From: Peribacillus muralis
GTDB taxonomy: Bacteria > Bacillota > Bacilli > Bacillales > DSM-1321
NCBI RefSeq assembly: GCF_001439925.1
Contig: NZ_LMBV01000016.1
Location: 19,965 to 83,964 of the forward strand
Length of the DNA stretch: 64,000 nt
Reading direction: 5' to 3'
The stretch's first letter is position 1; each line of letters opens with the position of its first letter. This document shows, in pieces, positions 57,020 through 64,000 of the stretch. The position numbers and the translations under genes are program-made. The notes beneath the pieces were generated by a model, which saw only the letters and a program-made list of their open reading frames with translations, was not told the DNA's origin and did not search any database.

Positions 57020-57655
57020 TTAAAAACTTTTTGCTGCTTCTTTGGCTTCCAGGATTGCTTTTTCTTTAATTTCTTGTGCTTTCTCAGGGAACTTCGCTTG
57101 GCCTTCTATGATAATGCCTTGGAAAGAAGATACTCCGAAGAAATCCATCATAACTTCAAGGTAAGAATGCCCCATCTCTCTATTCGCTTCTGGTCCTTCT
57201 GTGTAGATATCTCCACGTGCTTGAATATGGAGGGCTTTTTTTCCTGTTAATAAACCAATCGACCCTTCTTTTGTATATTTGAACGTTTTTCCAGCTACAG
57301 CGACTGCATCAATATATGTCTTCAGAATAGCTGGAATTGAGAAGTTCCACATAGGCGTTACAAATACATATTTATCAGCTAATAAAAATTGCCCACCAAG
57401 TTCAGCTAAGCGCCCTACTTTTTCTCTCTCACTAGATAACAACTCATTAAAAGGGATACCTGACCGAAGTTTTTCCCATCCGCTAAACACATCAGCATCT
57501 AGATAAGGGACATCAGCTTTGTACAAATCTAAATGGACAACTTCATCATTTGGGTGTAGCTCCTTATACAATTCGATAAACTCTTTTCCCACTGCCATGC
57601 TGTAAGAACGATCTATATCAAGAGGATGTGCAGTAATATAAAGAAGATTTGACAT
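57020..57655 (-). CDS. azoR: FMN-dependent NADH-azoreductase 2
   Basis: 211-residue paralogue of the azoreductase at 52290. [20 protein letters not shown] at the N-terminus and [20 protein letters not shown] near residue 100 are the flavin motifs; [10 protein letters not shown] near 148 replaces [20 protein letters not shown]-like AGGAAAAAATAA precedes the ATG. It lies 119 bp downstream of the YodB-like regulator gene on the same strand, a regulator-target pair known from B. subtilis (YodB and AzoR1). Confidence 0.94.
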   Translation of the reverse strand: MSNLLYITAHPLDIDRSYSMAVGKEFIELYKELHPNDEVVHLDLYKADVPYLDADVFSGWEKLRSGIPFNELLSSEREKVGRLAELGGQFLLADKYVFVTPMWNFSIPAILKTYIDAVAVAGKTFKYTKEGSIGLLTGKKALHIQARGDIYTEGPEANREMGHSYLEVMMDFFGVSSFQGIIIEGQAKFPEKAQEIKEKAILEAKEAAKSF

Positions 57656-57774
57656 TTATTTTTTCCTGCCTTTCTTACTTTCCTTAAAAATGTTTTTCAC
57701 AATGCATTGCCTGCTTTAAAGTATCTCTTTTTGAAGTGATTTTTAATAATTTGGAACGAATTTTCTTGGCTATT

Positions 57775-58092
57775 TTATTCTTTAACCCAGCTTTCAGCCC
57801 ATTGACTGATGGGACCAAGAATTTTGCCAAGTTCTGTGCCCTTTTTAGTCAACAAATACTCTGAACGTATAGGTCGTTCAGGTATGACATGGCGTATAAC
57901 TATTCCGTGCTGCTCAAGCTCTTTAATTCTCTCTGTAAGCACTCGATTGCTTAAAACCGGAATCATTTCATTTAATTCGCTAAAACGTTTGGGACCACTC
58001 ATAAGAACATAAATAATCAATCCAGTCCATCTTTTTCCAATCAATTCAAAACTCTTCTCTACCTTAGGGCATAAATCTTTTTTATTCTCCAT
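57775..58092 (-). CDS. HxlR/DUF24 family regulator 2, YodB-like
   Basis: 105-residue winged helix. LCPKVEKSFELIGKRWTGLI at residues 7-26 and MSGPKRFSELNEMIPVLSNR are very close to B. subtilis YodB, including the conserved Cys that senses quinones and diamide. The second and third YodB Cys near the C-terminus are absent here, since the protein ends WAESWVKE. TAAGGAGGTTAG sets the ATG. Upstream, the perfect palindrome GTTATTTAAAATAAC at 58210-58224 could be its own operator. Azoreductase 2 follows on the same strand. Confidence 0.9.
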   Translation of the reverse strand: MENKKDLCPKVEKSFELIGKRWTGLIIYVLMSGPKRFSELNEMIPVLSNRVLTERIKELEQHGIVIRHVIPERPIRSEYLLTKKGTELGKILGPISQWAESWVKE

Positions 58093-58209
58093 GTATTCTA
58101 ACCTCCTTAAAATTAATTTAGAGATATAAATTAGCTTATATTTATTATAACTTTTAAGGGCCTACAATAAATATTATATCAAAAATTATCCGTAATAGAG
58201 AATATAAAT

Positions 58210-58224
58210 GTTATTTAAAATAAC
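58210..58224. promoter_or_regulatory. Palindrome GTTATTTAAAATAAC
   Basis: Perfect 7-1-7 palindrome 117 bp upstream of the YodB-like gene. A near copy GTTATTTTTAATAAC lies at 52164-52178, 112 bp before the other azoreductase. Confidence 0.5.
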
Positions 58225-58457
58225 TTAAAAGTGGAAAAGTAACTTTGGATTTTACAGAAATGACTTAAAAATACCCCTTATTAATCTAAAGACTTTTTTC
58301 AAATAAAAGGACAAATTAAAGTTTTAATAAAGTGCTTTAAAAATCAAATAAGTATCACTATGCCTAATCTAACAGGTTATGATGGAATATCATGACCCGC
58401 GTTTAGGCTAGTCGTAGCAACGAAATTAATAGATAAGAAAAAACAAAATGAAATTCC

Positions 58458-58504
58458 TTGACAAAAAGGTGAGATGAGAATATTATTTGTTACATAAAGT
58501 AACT
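58458..58504 (+). promoter_or_regulatory. Sigma-A promoter with GTTAC-N5-GTAAC operator (stress operon)
   Basis: TTGACA (58458-58463), exactly 17 bp, TATTAT (58481-58486), then TTGTTACATAAAGTAACT (58487-58504) over the transcription start. GTTAC-ATAAA-GTAAC is an inverted repeat. The same 18-mer in the same place occurs before zwf. Confidence 0.8.
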
Positions 58505-58607
58505 ATAGTGATTTAAAGTTACTTAATTAGTTGCCAATATACACACTCCCTGAAAATTGAGGAAGATATCTAGATGGGGATATCAAAGTCAAATAAACAA
58601 CATTTTA

Positions 58608-58644
58608 ATTGATGATCTTCTTGGTGTAAGAAGAAAATCAATTG
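58608..58644 (+). other. Imperfect stem-loop in the leader of the stress operon
   Basis: AATTGATGATCTTCTT (58608-58623) pairs with AAGAAGAAAATCAATT (58629-58644) at 14 of 16 positions, within a leader of about 245 bases. It is ~100 bp before the start codon; no T run follows. The rest of 58093-58740 shows no gene. Confidence 0.45.
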
Positions 58645-58740
58645 ATTGAGAAATATAACAATATTTATAGTTTGTCTAGATATCTTAATCTAATTTGAAA
58701 ATCTAGGAAGCACTATTATTTTTTAGAAAGAGGTATAAAA

Positions 58741-59250
58741 ATGAATACGTTAGACGCTAAAGTAATTGAAACAAGATATGGGTTGGAAATGTATTCGGAT
58801 TTAATCGAAAATATTGAAGTAAAGGAAATCATTTCTCCTACAACAGATAATCGTTTTTACGAAATTATTTTAGGAATTAAATATTTTCTTTTAGCGGAAA
58901 AAAAATACTATACAAATCAAAAGCATTACTTTGGTTTTAGAATGAGTGATGATTACAACTTGATAATGTTGATAGAGCCTGAAACTGAAAGCTTATTTGC
59001 TGTAAAAAATGAGATTGAACGACAAGCAACAAAAGAATTAATAGCAAATTGGTTAACTAAGACAGAGGCTTTTAAACAAGTTGTAAATGAAATGATTGAA
59101 AAACAGAAAGGAAGAGAAGTTCAAACAGAACAAGATATTGAAGAAGTATTGGGTATTATAAAATTTTTAGAAAAATTAACCCTGGTTAAACCTGAAGACA
59201 TAGAACAGGCTTCAATAGAAAAAAGCATTAACGCTGAGTTTATATTTTAA
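58741..59250 (+). CDS. Uncharacterised protein of the stress-type operon
   Basis: 169-residue soluble protein I do not recognise. It begins MNTLDAKVIETRYGLEMYSD, is rich in Glu, Ile and Lys, and has no signal peptide, Cys or obvious metal motif. The C-terminal third looks helical (EDIEQASIEKSINAEFIF). AGAAAGAGGT upstream sets the ATG. It is the first gene behind the promoter at 58458 and is followed by a 44-residue protein after 17 bp and the decayed glpX. Confidence 0.75.
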   Translation: MNTLDAKVIETRYGLEMYSDLIENIEVKEIISPTTDNRFYEIILGIKYFLLAEKKYYTNQKHYFGFRMSDDYNLIMLIEPETESLFAVKNEIERQATKELIANWLTKTEAFKQVVNEMIEKQKGREVQTEQDIEEVLGIIKFLEKLTLVKPEDIEQASIEKSINAEFIF

Positions 59251-59267
59251 AGAGAGGAATGAATATT

Positions 59268-59402
59268 ATGATAGAAATAATTGTTAAAGTCACGATAGGA
59301 GAGAAAAGTTATCAAACAAATGTTGTTGCCCAAAAAGGGACTGCAAATGAAGAAATCATTAAGTTAGCTGAAGAACAAGTTAGAAGACAATGGAGCTTAT
59401 AA
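59268..59402 (+). CDS. Small 44-residue protein, resembles BA3454-type stress proteins
   Basis: Too short for usual ORF cut-offs. It reads MIEIIVKVTIGEKSYQTNVV, then AQKGTANEEIIKLAEEQVRR and QWSL. A beta hairpin followed by a helix with the VRRQW ending reminds me of the BA3454-type small stress-response proteins of Bacillus; this is from memory, not a search. AAGAGAGGAATG is the ribosome site. It lies in the operon behind the redox-type operator. Confidence 0.65.
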   Translation: MIEIIVKVTIGEKSYQTNVVAQKGTANEEIIKLAEEQVRRQWSL

Positions 59403-59438
59403 CTATCTTTTTATGAGATCAACAGAGATTTATCGAAA

Positions 59439-60231
59439 ATGAACAGACACCTATCAATGGAACTTACTAGGGTCACCGAAGTTGCTAATTTAATGTTCAA
59501 TACCATGATATGAATGGTACAGTTGTAATTTGTAATTTGTTAAGGTGAAATGGAAGAGGCTCCAATGTTATATATTGGAGAAAAAATTAGGAGCAGGTGA
59601 GGGTGCTGAAGTTGATATTGCTGTAGATCCACTAGAAGGTACCAATATTGTTCTGCATGCTCCTCATATGTATATGGAAAAAATCGGAGTAGGTCCAGGA
59701 GCCGCAGGGGGAATTAATATTAACGGACCTGTTATCGAAAAGTTTAAAAGCAGTTACAAAGGCGAAAAAAAAAAGATATTGAAGACCTTGTAGTCGCCAT
59801 ATTAGACCGAAAAAGACATGGGAGAATGATTAAAGAAATTGTGATACCGGAGCAAGAATTAAGCTTATTCAAGTCGGGGACGTTCCTGCCGCAATTAATA
59901 CAGCCTTTAAGAATACAGTATTTAATATCATGCCCGGTGCTGCGGGAGATCCTGAAGGTTGTATTGGCTGATACTGCGTTAGAATGCTTAGGTGGCTAAT
60001 TTCAAGGAAAACTTCTGCCTCAAACCAAGAAGAATTAATTCGTTGTGACAAAATGGGCATTAAAGCTATTAATGGTGAGCTGCGTTTTTTGTAGCAACGG
60101 GTGTAGCAGATGGAGAGCTCCTTAAAGGTGTTCAATATGCAGGAGAGATCGGTACAACACATTCAGTTGTTATGCGTGCTAAAACCGGAACAGTTCGCTT
60201 TATTAAAGCAAAGCATAGGAAGAAAAATTGA
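59439..60231 (+). pseudogene. glpX: Decayed class II fructose-1,6-bisphosphatase gene
   Basis: Fragments of a GlpX protein appear in order but in several frames. MNRHLSMELTRVTEVA is the N-terminus, then about 25 codons are missing and MNGTVVI, EEAPMLYIGEK and LGAGEGAEVDIAVDPLEGTN follow. AAGGININGPVIEKFKSS and DLVVAILDRKRHG come next. The end shows [29 protein letters not shown] and [11 protein letters not shown]. At least five frameshifts and one internal deletion are seen, and the total is ~790 bp instead of ~960. The family makes fructose 6-phosphate from the bisphosphate, so this was part of the sugar-phosphate group with zwf and tkt. Confidence 0.92.
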
Positions 60232-60543
60232 TATTCATGTGAATAAATGGCTGGCAAGATAGACAATTCTCTAATTATAATTCAAATGGATAAATTTATT
60301 AATTACGGAGTCAATAACGCATTCAAAACCGAGTATTTATATATGTTATGTAAGGTATGGTTTTGCTTTAAATAATCCTCTAAAATTTAACTATTTTTAA
60401 TGAATTCAGGCTTATAGATCAACAAGATTAAAACAAAAAGTAACTAAGGTATATTTTATTAAAATAGTATAAATTTAATAAAATTTGTATGAAATAGCTG
60501 AATTTAAAAGGATTTTTAAGTTCTGAATTTGTAAACATATAGC

Positions 60544-60589
60544 TTGACGAAGAGGGGTTTTAGAGTTATTGTTGTTACATAAAGTAACT
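60544..60589 (+). promoter_or_regulatory. Sigma-A promoter with the same operator before zwf
   Basis: TTGACG (60544-60549), 17 bp, TATTGT (60567-60572), followed by TTGTTACATAAAGTAACT (60572-60589). The layout equals that at 58458-58504. A leader of ~140 bases with GTAAGG/CCTTAC (60630-60657) hairpin precedes the zwf start. 60232-60543 holds no gene. Confidence 0.8.
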
Positions 60590-60720
60590 TTAATAACTCA
60601 AAGTAACAAGAAGGATAATTAGGTTTTACGTAAGGTGTTTTTCTGGGGATCCTTACTTTGCGACTAGTAAGTACTTACACCATAAGAAAATATCATCAAT
60701 CAAAAAAGGGAGGAATGAAA

Positions 60721-62223
60721 ATGGAATCCATGACCTTCGTCTTGTATGGAGCAACAGGAGATTTAGCTAAAAGGAAAATTTTCCCTGCTCTTTATAATTT
60801 ATATATGGATCAAAAAATACCTCAAACACTTTCTATCGTCGGTCTAGGTAGAAAGGGAATATCGGACATTGAATTTCAAAATCAAGTCAAAGAATCTATA
60901 CAAACATTCTCAAGACGTTTGATAAATGATCGTATTAAAATAGAAGAATTTATTAAGAGCTTTCGTTACAGTAGATTAGATGCAACAAATACAGAAGATT
61001 ATCGAAAGTTGCTCGATCTTGTTCAACAACGTGAAGAAGAATTAAATATTCCCGAGAACCGTATGTTCTACCTATCCGTTGCACCAGAGTTTTTTGATGT
61101 CATTGCATTAAACATCAAGAAAAGTGGATTAGGCTCTACACGAGGATGGAAACGTCTCATTATTGAAAAACCATTTGGGCATGATTTGAATTCTGCCCGT
61201 GATTTAAACGATAAATTAAGCAAAGCATTTAAAGAAGAAGAAATTTATCGAATTGATCACTATCTTGGAAAGCCCATGGTTCAAAACTTAGAAGCCTTGG
61301 AGTTTGCGAATCCTATTCTTCATTCATTATGGAACAATCAATATATAGCGAATGTCCAAATTACAGCAAGTGAAACAGTTGGAGTGGAGGAGAGAGCTGG
61401 CTATTATGATCATGCAGGGGCCATTCGTGATATGTTTCAAAACCATATGTTGCAAATGGTAATGATGACTGCTATGCATTTACCTACACAAATTAGTCCA
61501 AACGACATACAACAGGAAAAAAAGAAAGTGATGGAATCTCTTCGCCCTGTCAAAAAAGAGGAGGCTCATTTACACGTTATTCGAGGGCAATATAACATAG
61601 GTAAGATTGATAATCAGTCGGTTGTAGGATATATAGATGAACCTGGAGTAGAAGCCTCATCGAAAAACAATACTTTCGTGGCTGCTCGTCTCTGGATCGA
61701 TAATCCGTTTTGGGAAGGGGTGCCATTCTACATTCGTACAGGAAAAAGGATGAAGGAGAAATCCACTCGTATTGTGATTGAATTTAAAGATTCATTAAAA
61801 GATTTATATATGAATCGAAATGAGAATGTTGAACCTAACCTTTTAATCATTGAGATTAATCCCAATGAAAATATTTCTTTACAGCTGAATAGTAAAAATC
61901 CATTAAATAATGGAAAAATGGAGCCTGTAAGAGTAAACTTTGCAACCGAAAGTAAGGGTGTGCCGGAAGCCTATGAACGACTGATTTTTGATGCGATTCG
62001 TGGTGATTCCACATTCTTTGCTCATTGGAAAGAAGTTGAATTGTCTTGGGAATGGGTACAACCAATTCTGGAAGCTTTTGAAGAAAACCTTTTGCCTCTT
62101 CATCCATATGCATCAGGATCCCATGGCCCAGAGGCAGCTCGTCATTTACTAAAAGAAGATGGATTCAAGTGGTGGCTCGATAGAGAAGCGGTTAATGCTT
62201 CAAAAACAGTTGTACCTGTTTAA
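60721..62223 (+). CDS. zwf: Glucose-6-phosphate 1-dehydrogenase
   Basis: 500-residue enzyme that oxidises glucose 6-phosphate with NADP in the first step of the pentose phosphate pathway. The coenzyme site is VLYGATGDLAKRKIFPAL near residue 6, the active-site signature RIDHYLGKPMVQNL near 178 with the catalytic His, and IEKPFGHDL near 150. Length matches the family. GGGAGG at 60708-60713 fits the ATG at 60721, not the ATG at 60715. It is the first gene behind a promoter with a likely repressor site, and tkt follows after 36 bp. This suggests NADPH supply under stress. Confidence 0.97.
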   Translation: MESMTFVLYGATGDLAKRKIFPALYNLYMDQKIPQTLSIVGLGRKGISDIEFQNQVKESIQTFSRRLINDRIKIEEFIKSFRYSRLDATNTEDYRKLLDLVQQREEELNIPENRMFYLSVAPEFFDVIALNIKKSGLGSTRGWKRLIIEKPFGHDLNSARDLNDKLSKAFKEEEIYRIDHYLGKPMVQNLEALEFANPILHSLWNNQYIANVQITASETVGVEERAGYYDHAGAIRDMFQNHMLQMVMMTAMHLPTQISPNDIQQEKKKVMESLRPVKKEEAHLHVIRGQYNIGKIDNQSVVGYIDEPGVEASSKNNTFVAARLWIDNPFWEGVPFYIRTGKRMKEKSTRIVIEFKDSLKDLYMNRNENVEPNLLIIEINPNENISLQLNSKNPLNNGKMEPVRVNFATESKGVPEAYERLIFDAIRGDSTFFAHWKEVELSWEWVQPILEAFEENLLPLHPYASGSHGPEAARHLLKEDGFKWWLDREAVNASKTVVPV

Positions 62224-62259
62224 TTAAGAACCTAAACATTACTAGGAGGAAAAAATCCC

Positions 62260-64000
62260 ATGGATCATAATATTGAAACATTAGCTGTAAATACGATTCG
62301 AACGTTATCTATAGATGCTATTAATAGTGCCAATTCCGGTCACCCAGGCCTCCCAATGGGGGCTGCTCCAATGACTTACGCACTATGGGCAAACCATTTA
62401 CATCATAATTCTCAAAATGCAAAATGGTTTAACCGAGATCGCTTTATTCTTTCTGCTGGTCATGGTTCTAGTTTGCTATACAGCATGCTTCATCTAAGTG
62501 GGTACGATGTATCGTTAGATGATTTGAGGAATTTTCGCAAATTAAACAGTAAAACACCAGGTCATCCTGAATTTGGCCATACAGATGGCGTTGAAGCGAC
62601 AACGGGCCCTTTAGGACAAGGTATAGCTAACGCTGTAGGAATGGCTATGGCAGAAGCACATTTAGCTGCAAAATTTAATAGAGAAAAATTCCCTGTAATT
62701 GATCACCATACGTATGCTTTAGTAGGTGACGGAGATTTAATGGAAGGAATTTCTTACGAAGCGATGTCAATGGCTGGTCATATGAAGCTTGGTAAACTCA
62801 TTGCATTATATGATTCTAACGATATCTCATTAGATGGCGAATTAAATCTTATCTTTTCGGAAAATATCCAAAAACGAGCTGAATCTGCAAACTGGCAGTA
62901 TTTACGAGTGGAGGATGGAAATAGTGTAGAAGAAATTACAAAGGCCATTGAATTAGCTAAACAAAACACAGATCAGCCAACCATCATTGAAGTTAGAACA
63001 ATTATCGGTTATGGAAGCCCAAAAGTTGCTGGGACGAACAAGGCGCATGGTAATCCACTTGGAGAAGAAGAAGCAAAGGCTACAAAAAAAGCCTATGGTT
63101 GGAATCACGAAACTAATTTCTTTATACCTGAAGAAGTAAAAGACCATTTTGAAAAACTCAAACAAAAGGGTATAGAGCAAGAACAACAATGGAGTAAATT
63201 ATTCGCCTCTTATAAAGAAGCACATCCTTTACTAGCGAATGAACTAGATGACGCTATTAAGGGAGAAACACTAATTGAAGTAAAGGATATTTTAACTTTT
63301 GATACGAAAAAAACTACTTCAACTCGTGTTGCAAGTGGGGAAGCAATTAATCACTTTATCAAATCTGTTCCATCTATGTTTGGAGGAAGCGCAGATTTGT
63401 CACATTCAACGATGACAGATATAAGGGAAGAGGGACCTTATACACCTAGAAATTTCGGGAATCGAAATATTTACTTCGGGGTACGTGAACATGCAATGGG
63501 AGCTGCCGGAAACGGAATGGCCCTTCACGGTGGAGTAAAACCATTTGTTAGCACATTCTTTGTTTTTAATGACTACTTGCGTCCTTCTATTCGCTTAGCA
63601 GCACTGCAAAAGTTACCTGTCACATATGTATTTACACACGATTCGATTGCTGTTGGAGAAGATGGACCAACTCATGAACCAGTAGAACAATTGGCTTCTC
63701 TTCGAGCAATTCCTGGACTTACTGTTATTCGTCCATCTGATGCAAACGAAACAGCAAGTGCTTGGGCATATGCGTTGCAACAAACTGAAGGACCAGTTGC
63801 TTTAGTTCTTAGTCGTCAAAATTTACCTGTGTTTGAAGAGACAAAAGGAAACATTGAGGATCTTTCTAAAGGAGCCTATATACTAGCTGAAACGAACGAC
63901 AAGCCAGAGATCATTTTAATGGCTACAGGTTCAGAAGTATCGTTAGCTGTAAACGTAAAAACACAATTAGAGTTAGAAAATGTATCTGTTCGTGTCGTAG
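62260..64000 (+). CDS. tkt: Transketolase, truncated by the window end
   Basis: At least 580 residues of a transketolase, which moves two-carbon units between sugar phosphates of the pentose phosphate pathway. The N-terminal [18 protein letters not shown], cofactor motif [14 protein letters not shown] with the NxxD-like DSND, and the pyrimidine segment [11 protein letters not shown] are seen. The later [16 protein letters not shown] and [20 protein letters not shown] are also typical. TAGGAGGAAA sets the ATG at 62260. The frame has no stop up to base 64000, so the last ~85 residues are outside. Same operon as zwf. Confidence 0.97.
   Translation, partial: MDHNIETLAVNTIRTLSIDAINSANSGHPGLPMGAAPMTYALWANHLHHNSQNAKWFNRDRFILSAGHGSSLLYSMLHLSGYDVSLDDLRNFRKLNSKTPGHPEFGHTDGVEATTGPLGQGIANAVGMAMAEAHLAAKFNREKFPVIDHHTYALVGDGDLMEGISYEAMSMAGHMKLGKLIALYDSNDISLDGELNLIFSENIQKRAESANWQYLRVEDGNSVEEITKAIELAKQNTDQPTIIEVRTIIGYGSPKVAGTNKAHGNPLGEEEAKATKKAYGWNHETNFFIPEEVKDHFEKLKQKGIEQEQQWSKLFASYKEAHPLLANELDDAIKGETLIEVKDILTFDTKKTTSTRVASGEAINHFIKSVPSMFGGSADLSHSTMTDIREEGPYTPRNFGNRNIYFGVREHAMGAAGNGMALHGGVKPFVSTFFVFNDYLRPSIRLAALQKLPVTYVFTHDSIAVGEDGPTHEPVEQLASLRAIPGLTVIRPSDANETASAWAYALQQTEGPVALVLSRQNLPVFEETKGNIEDLSKGAYILAETNDKPEIILMATGSEVSLAVNVKTQLELENVSVRVV

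Noticed and set aside
59545-59793. 82-codon frame as an independent gene
   Set aside because: It is one fragment of the decayed glpX, joined to others by frameshifts.

Overview
The window looks like a piece of a low-GC, spore-forming Bacillaceae chromosome. Strong AGGAGG-type ribosome sites, a Spo0E-like protein, spore-type glucose dehydrogenase, AdeR/ald and YodB-like regulators all fit. A Bacillus/Peribacillus-type soil organism is my best guess, but there is no rRNA or marker gene to prove it. No rRNA, tRNA, CRISPR array or intact insertion sequence was seen. About 50 genes are supported, most with start codons chosen from ribosome-binding sites.

Layout. 1-3.5 kb: a 41-bp repeat array, glcU-gdh (glucose uptake and oxidation) and a secreted protein with an internal duplication. 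3.5-4.3 kb: an IS3-type remnant and an FMN reductase. 4.4-19.4 kb: a glycan-use locus with a secreted GHL10 glycosidase facing a nine-gene operon (ABC importer, FAD oxidoreductase, GH38 alpha-mannosidase, a ROK kinase fused to an RpiR regulator, CE7 esterase, DUF4127 protein, NanE). 19.8-31.6 kb: an acyl-CoA catabolic island (three crotonases, acyl-CoA ligase, acyl-CoA dehydrogenase, MFS carrier) bracketed by two sigma-54 activators and carrying two near-identical -24/-12 promoters. 32-43.6 kb: a 2-keto acid decarboxylase, Spo0E-like peptide, acyltransferase, a deacetylase/DedA/glycolipid glycosyltransferase group, 3-methyladenine glycosylase, a drug-efflux MFS with operator palindromes, proC and a GlcD-like oxidase. 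43.7-51.7 kb: a second 41-bp array, ald-ecsC-adeR, duplicated PiT phosphate carriers around a DUF47 gene, and an aldo/keto reductase. 52-58 kb: redox/electrophile defence (two AzoR azoreductases, two HxlR/DUF24 regulators, an NAD(P)-binding reductase, an MFS pump). 58.7-64 kb: a stress-type small operon ending in a decayed glpX, then zwf and tkt, which runs off the window.

How it works together. In the glycan locus the importer brings in an oligosaccharide, which esterase and alpha-mannosidase would trim; kinase and epimerase suggest the product ends as an amino-sugar phosphate (ManNAc-6-P to GlcNAc-6-P). The kinase-regulator fusion is probably its sensor, with paired TGAAATTAATTTTCA palindromes and cre-like sites upstream. 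In the acyl-CoA island the two promoters share TGAACAAA upstream motifs, so one activator may drive both ligase/oxidation genes and the carrier. At the right end the small stress operon and zwf-tkt share an identical promoter/operator module, tying NADPH supply through the pentose phosphate pathway to the same signal. Substrates of the glycan and acyl-CoA systems are inferred only by class.
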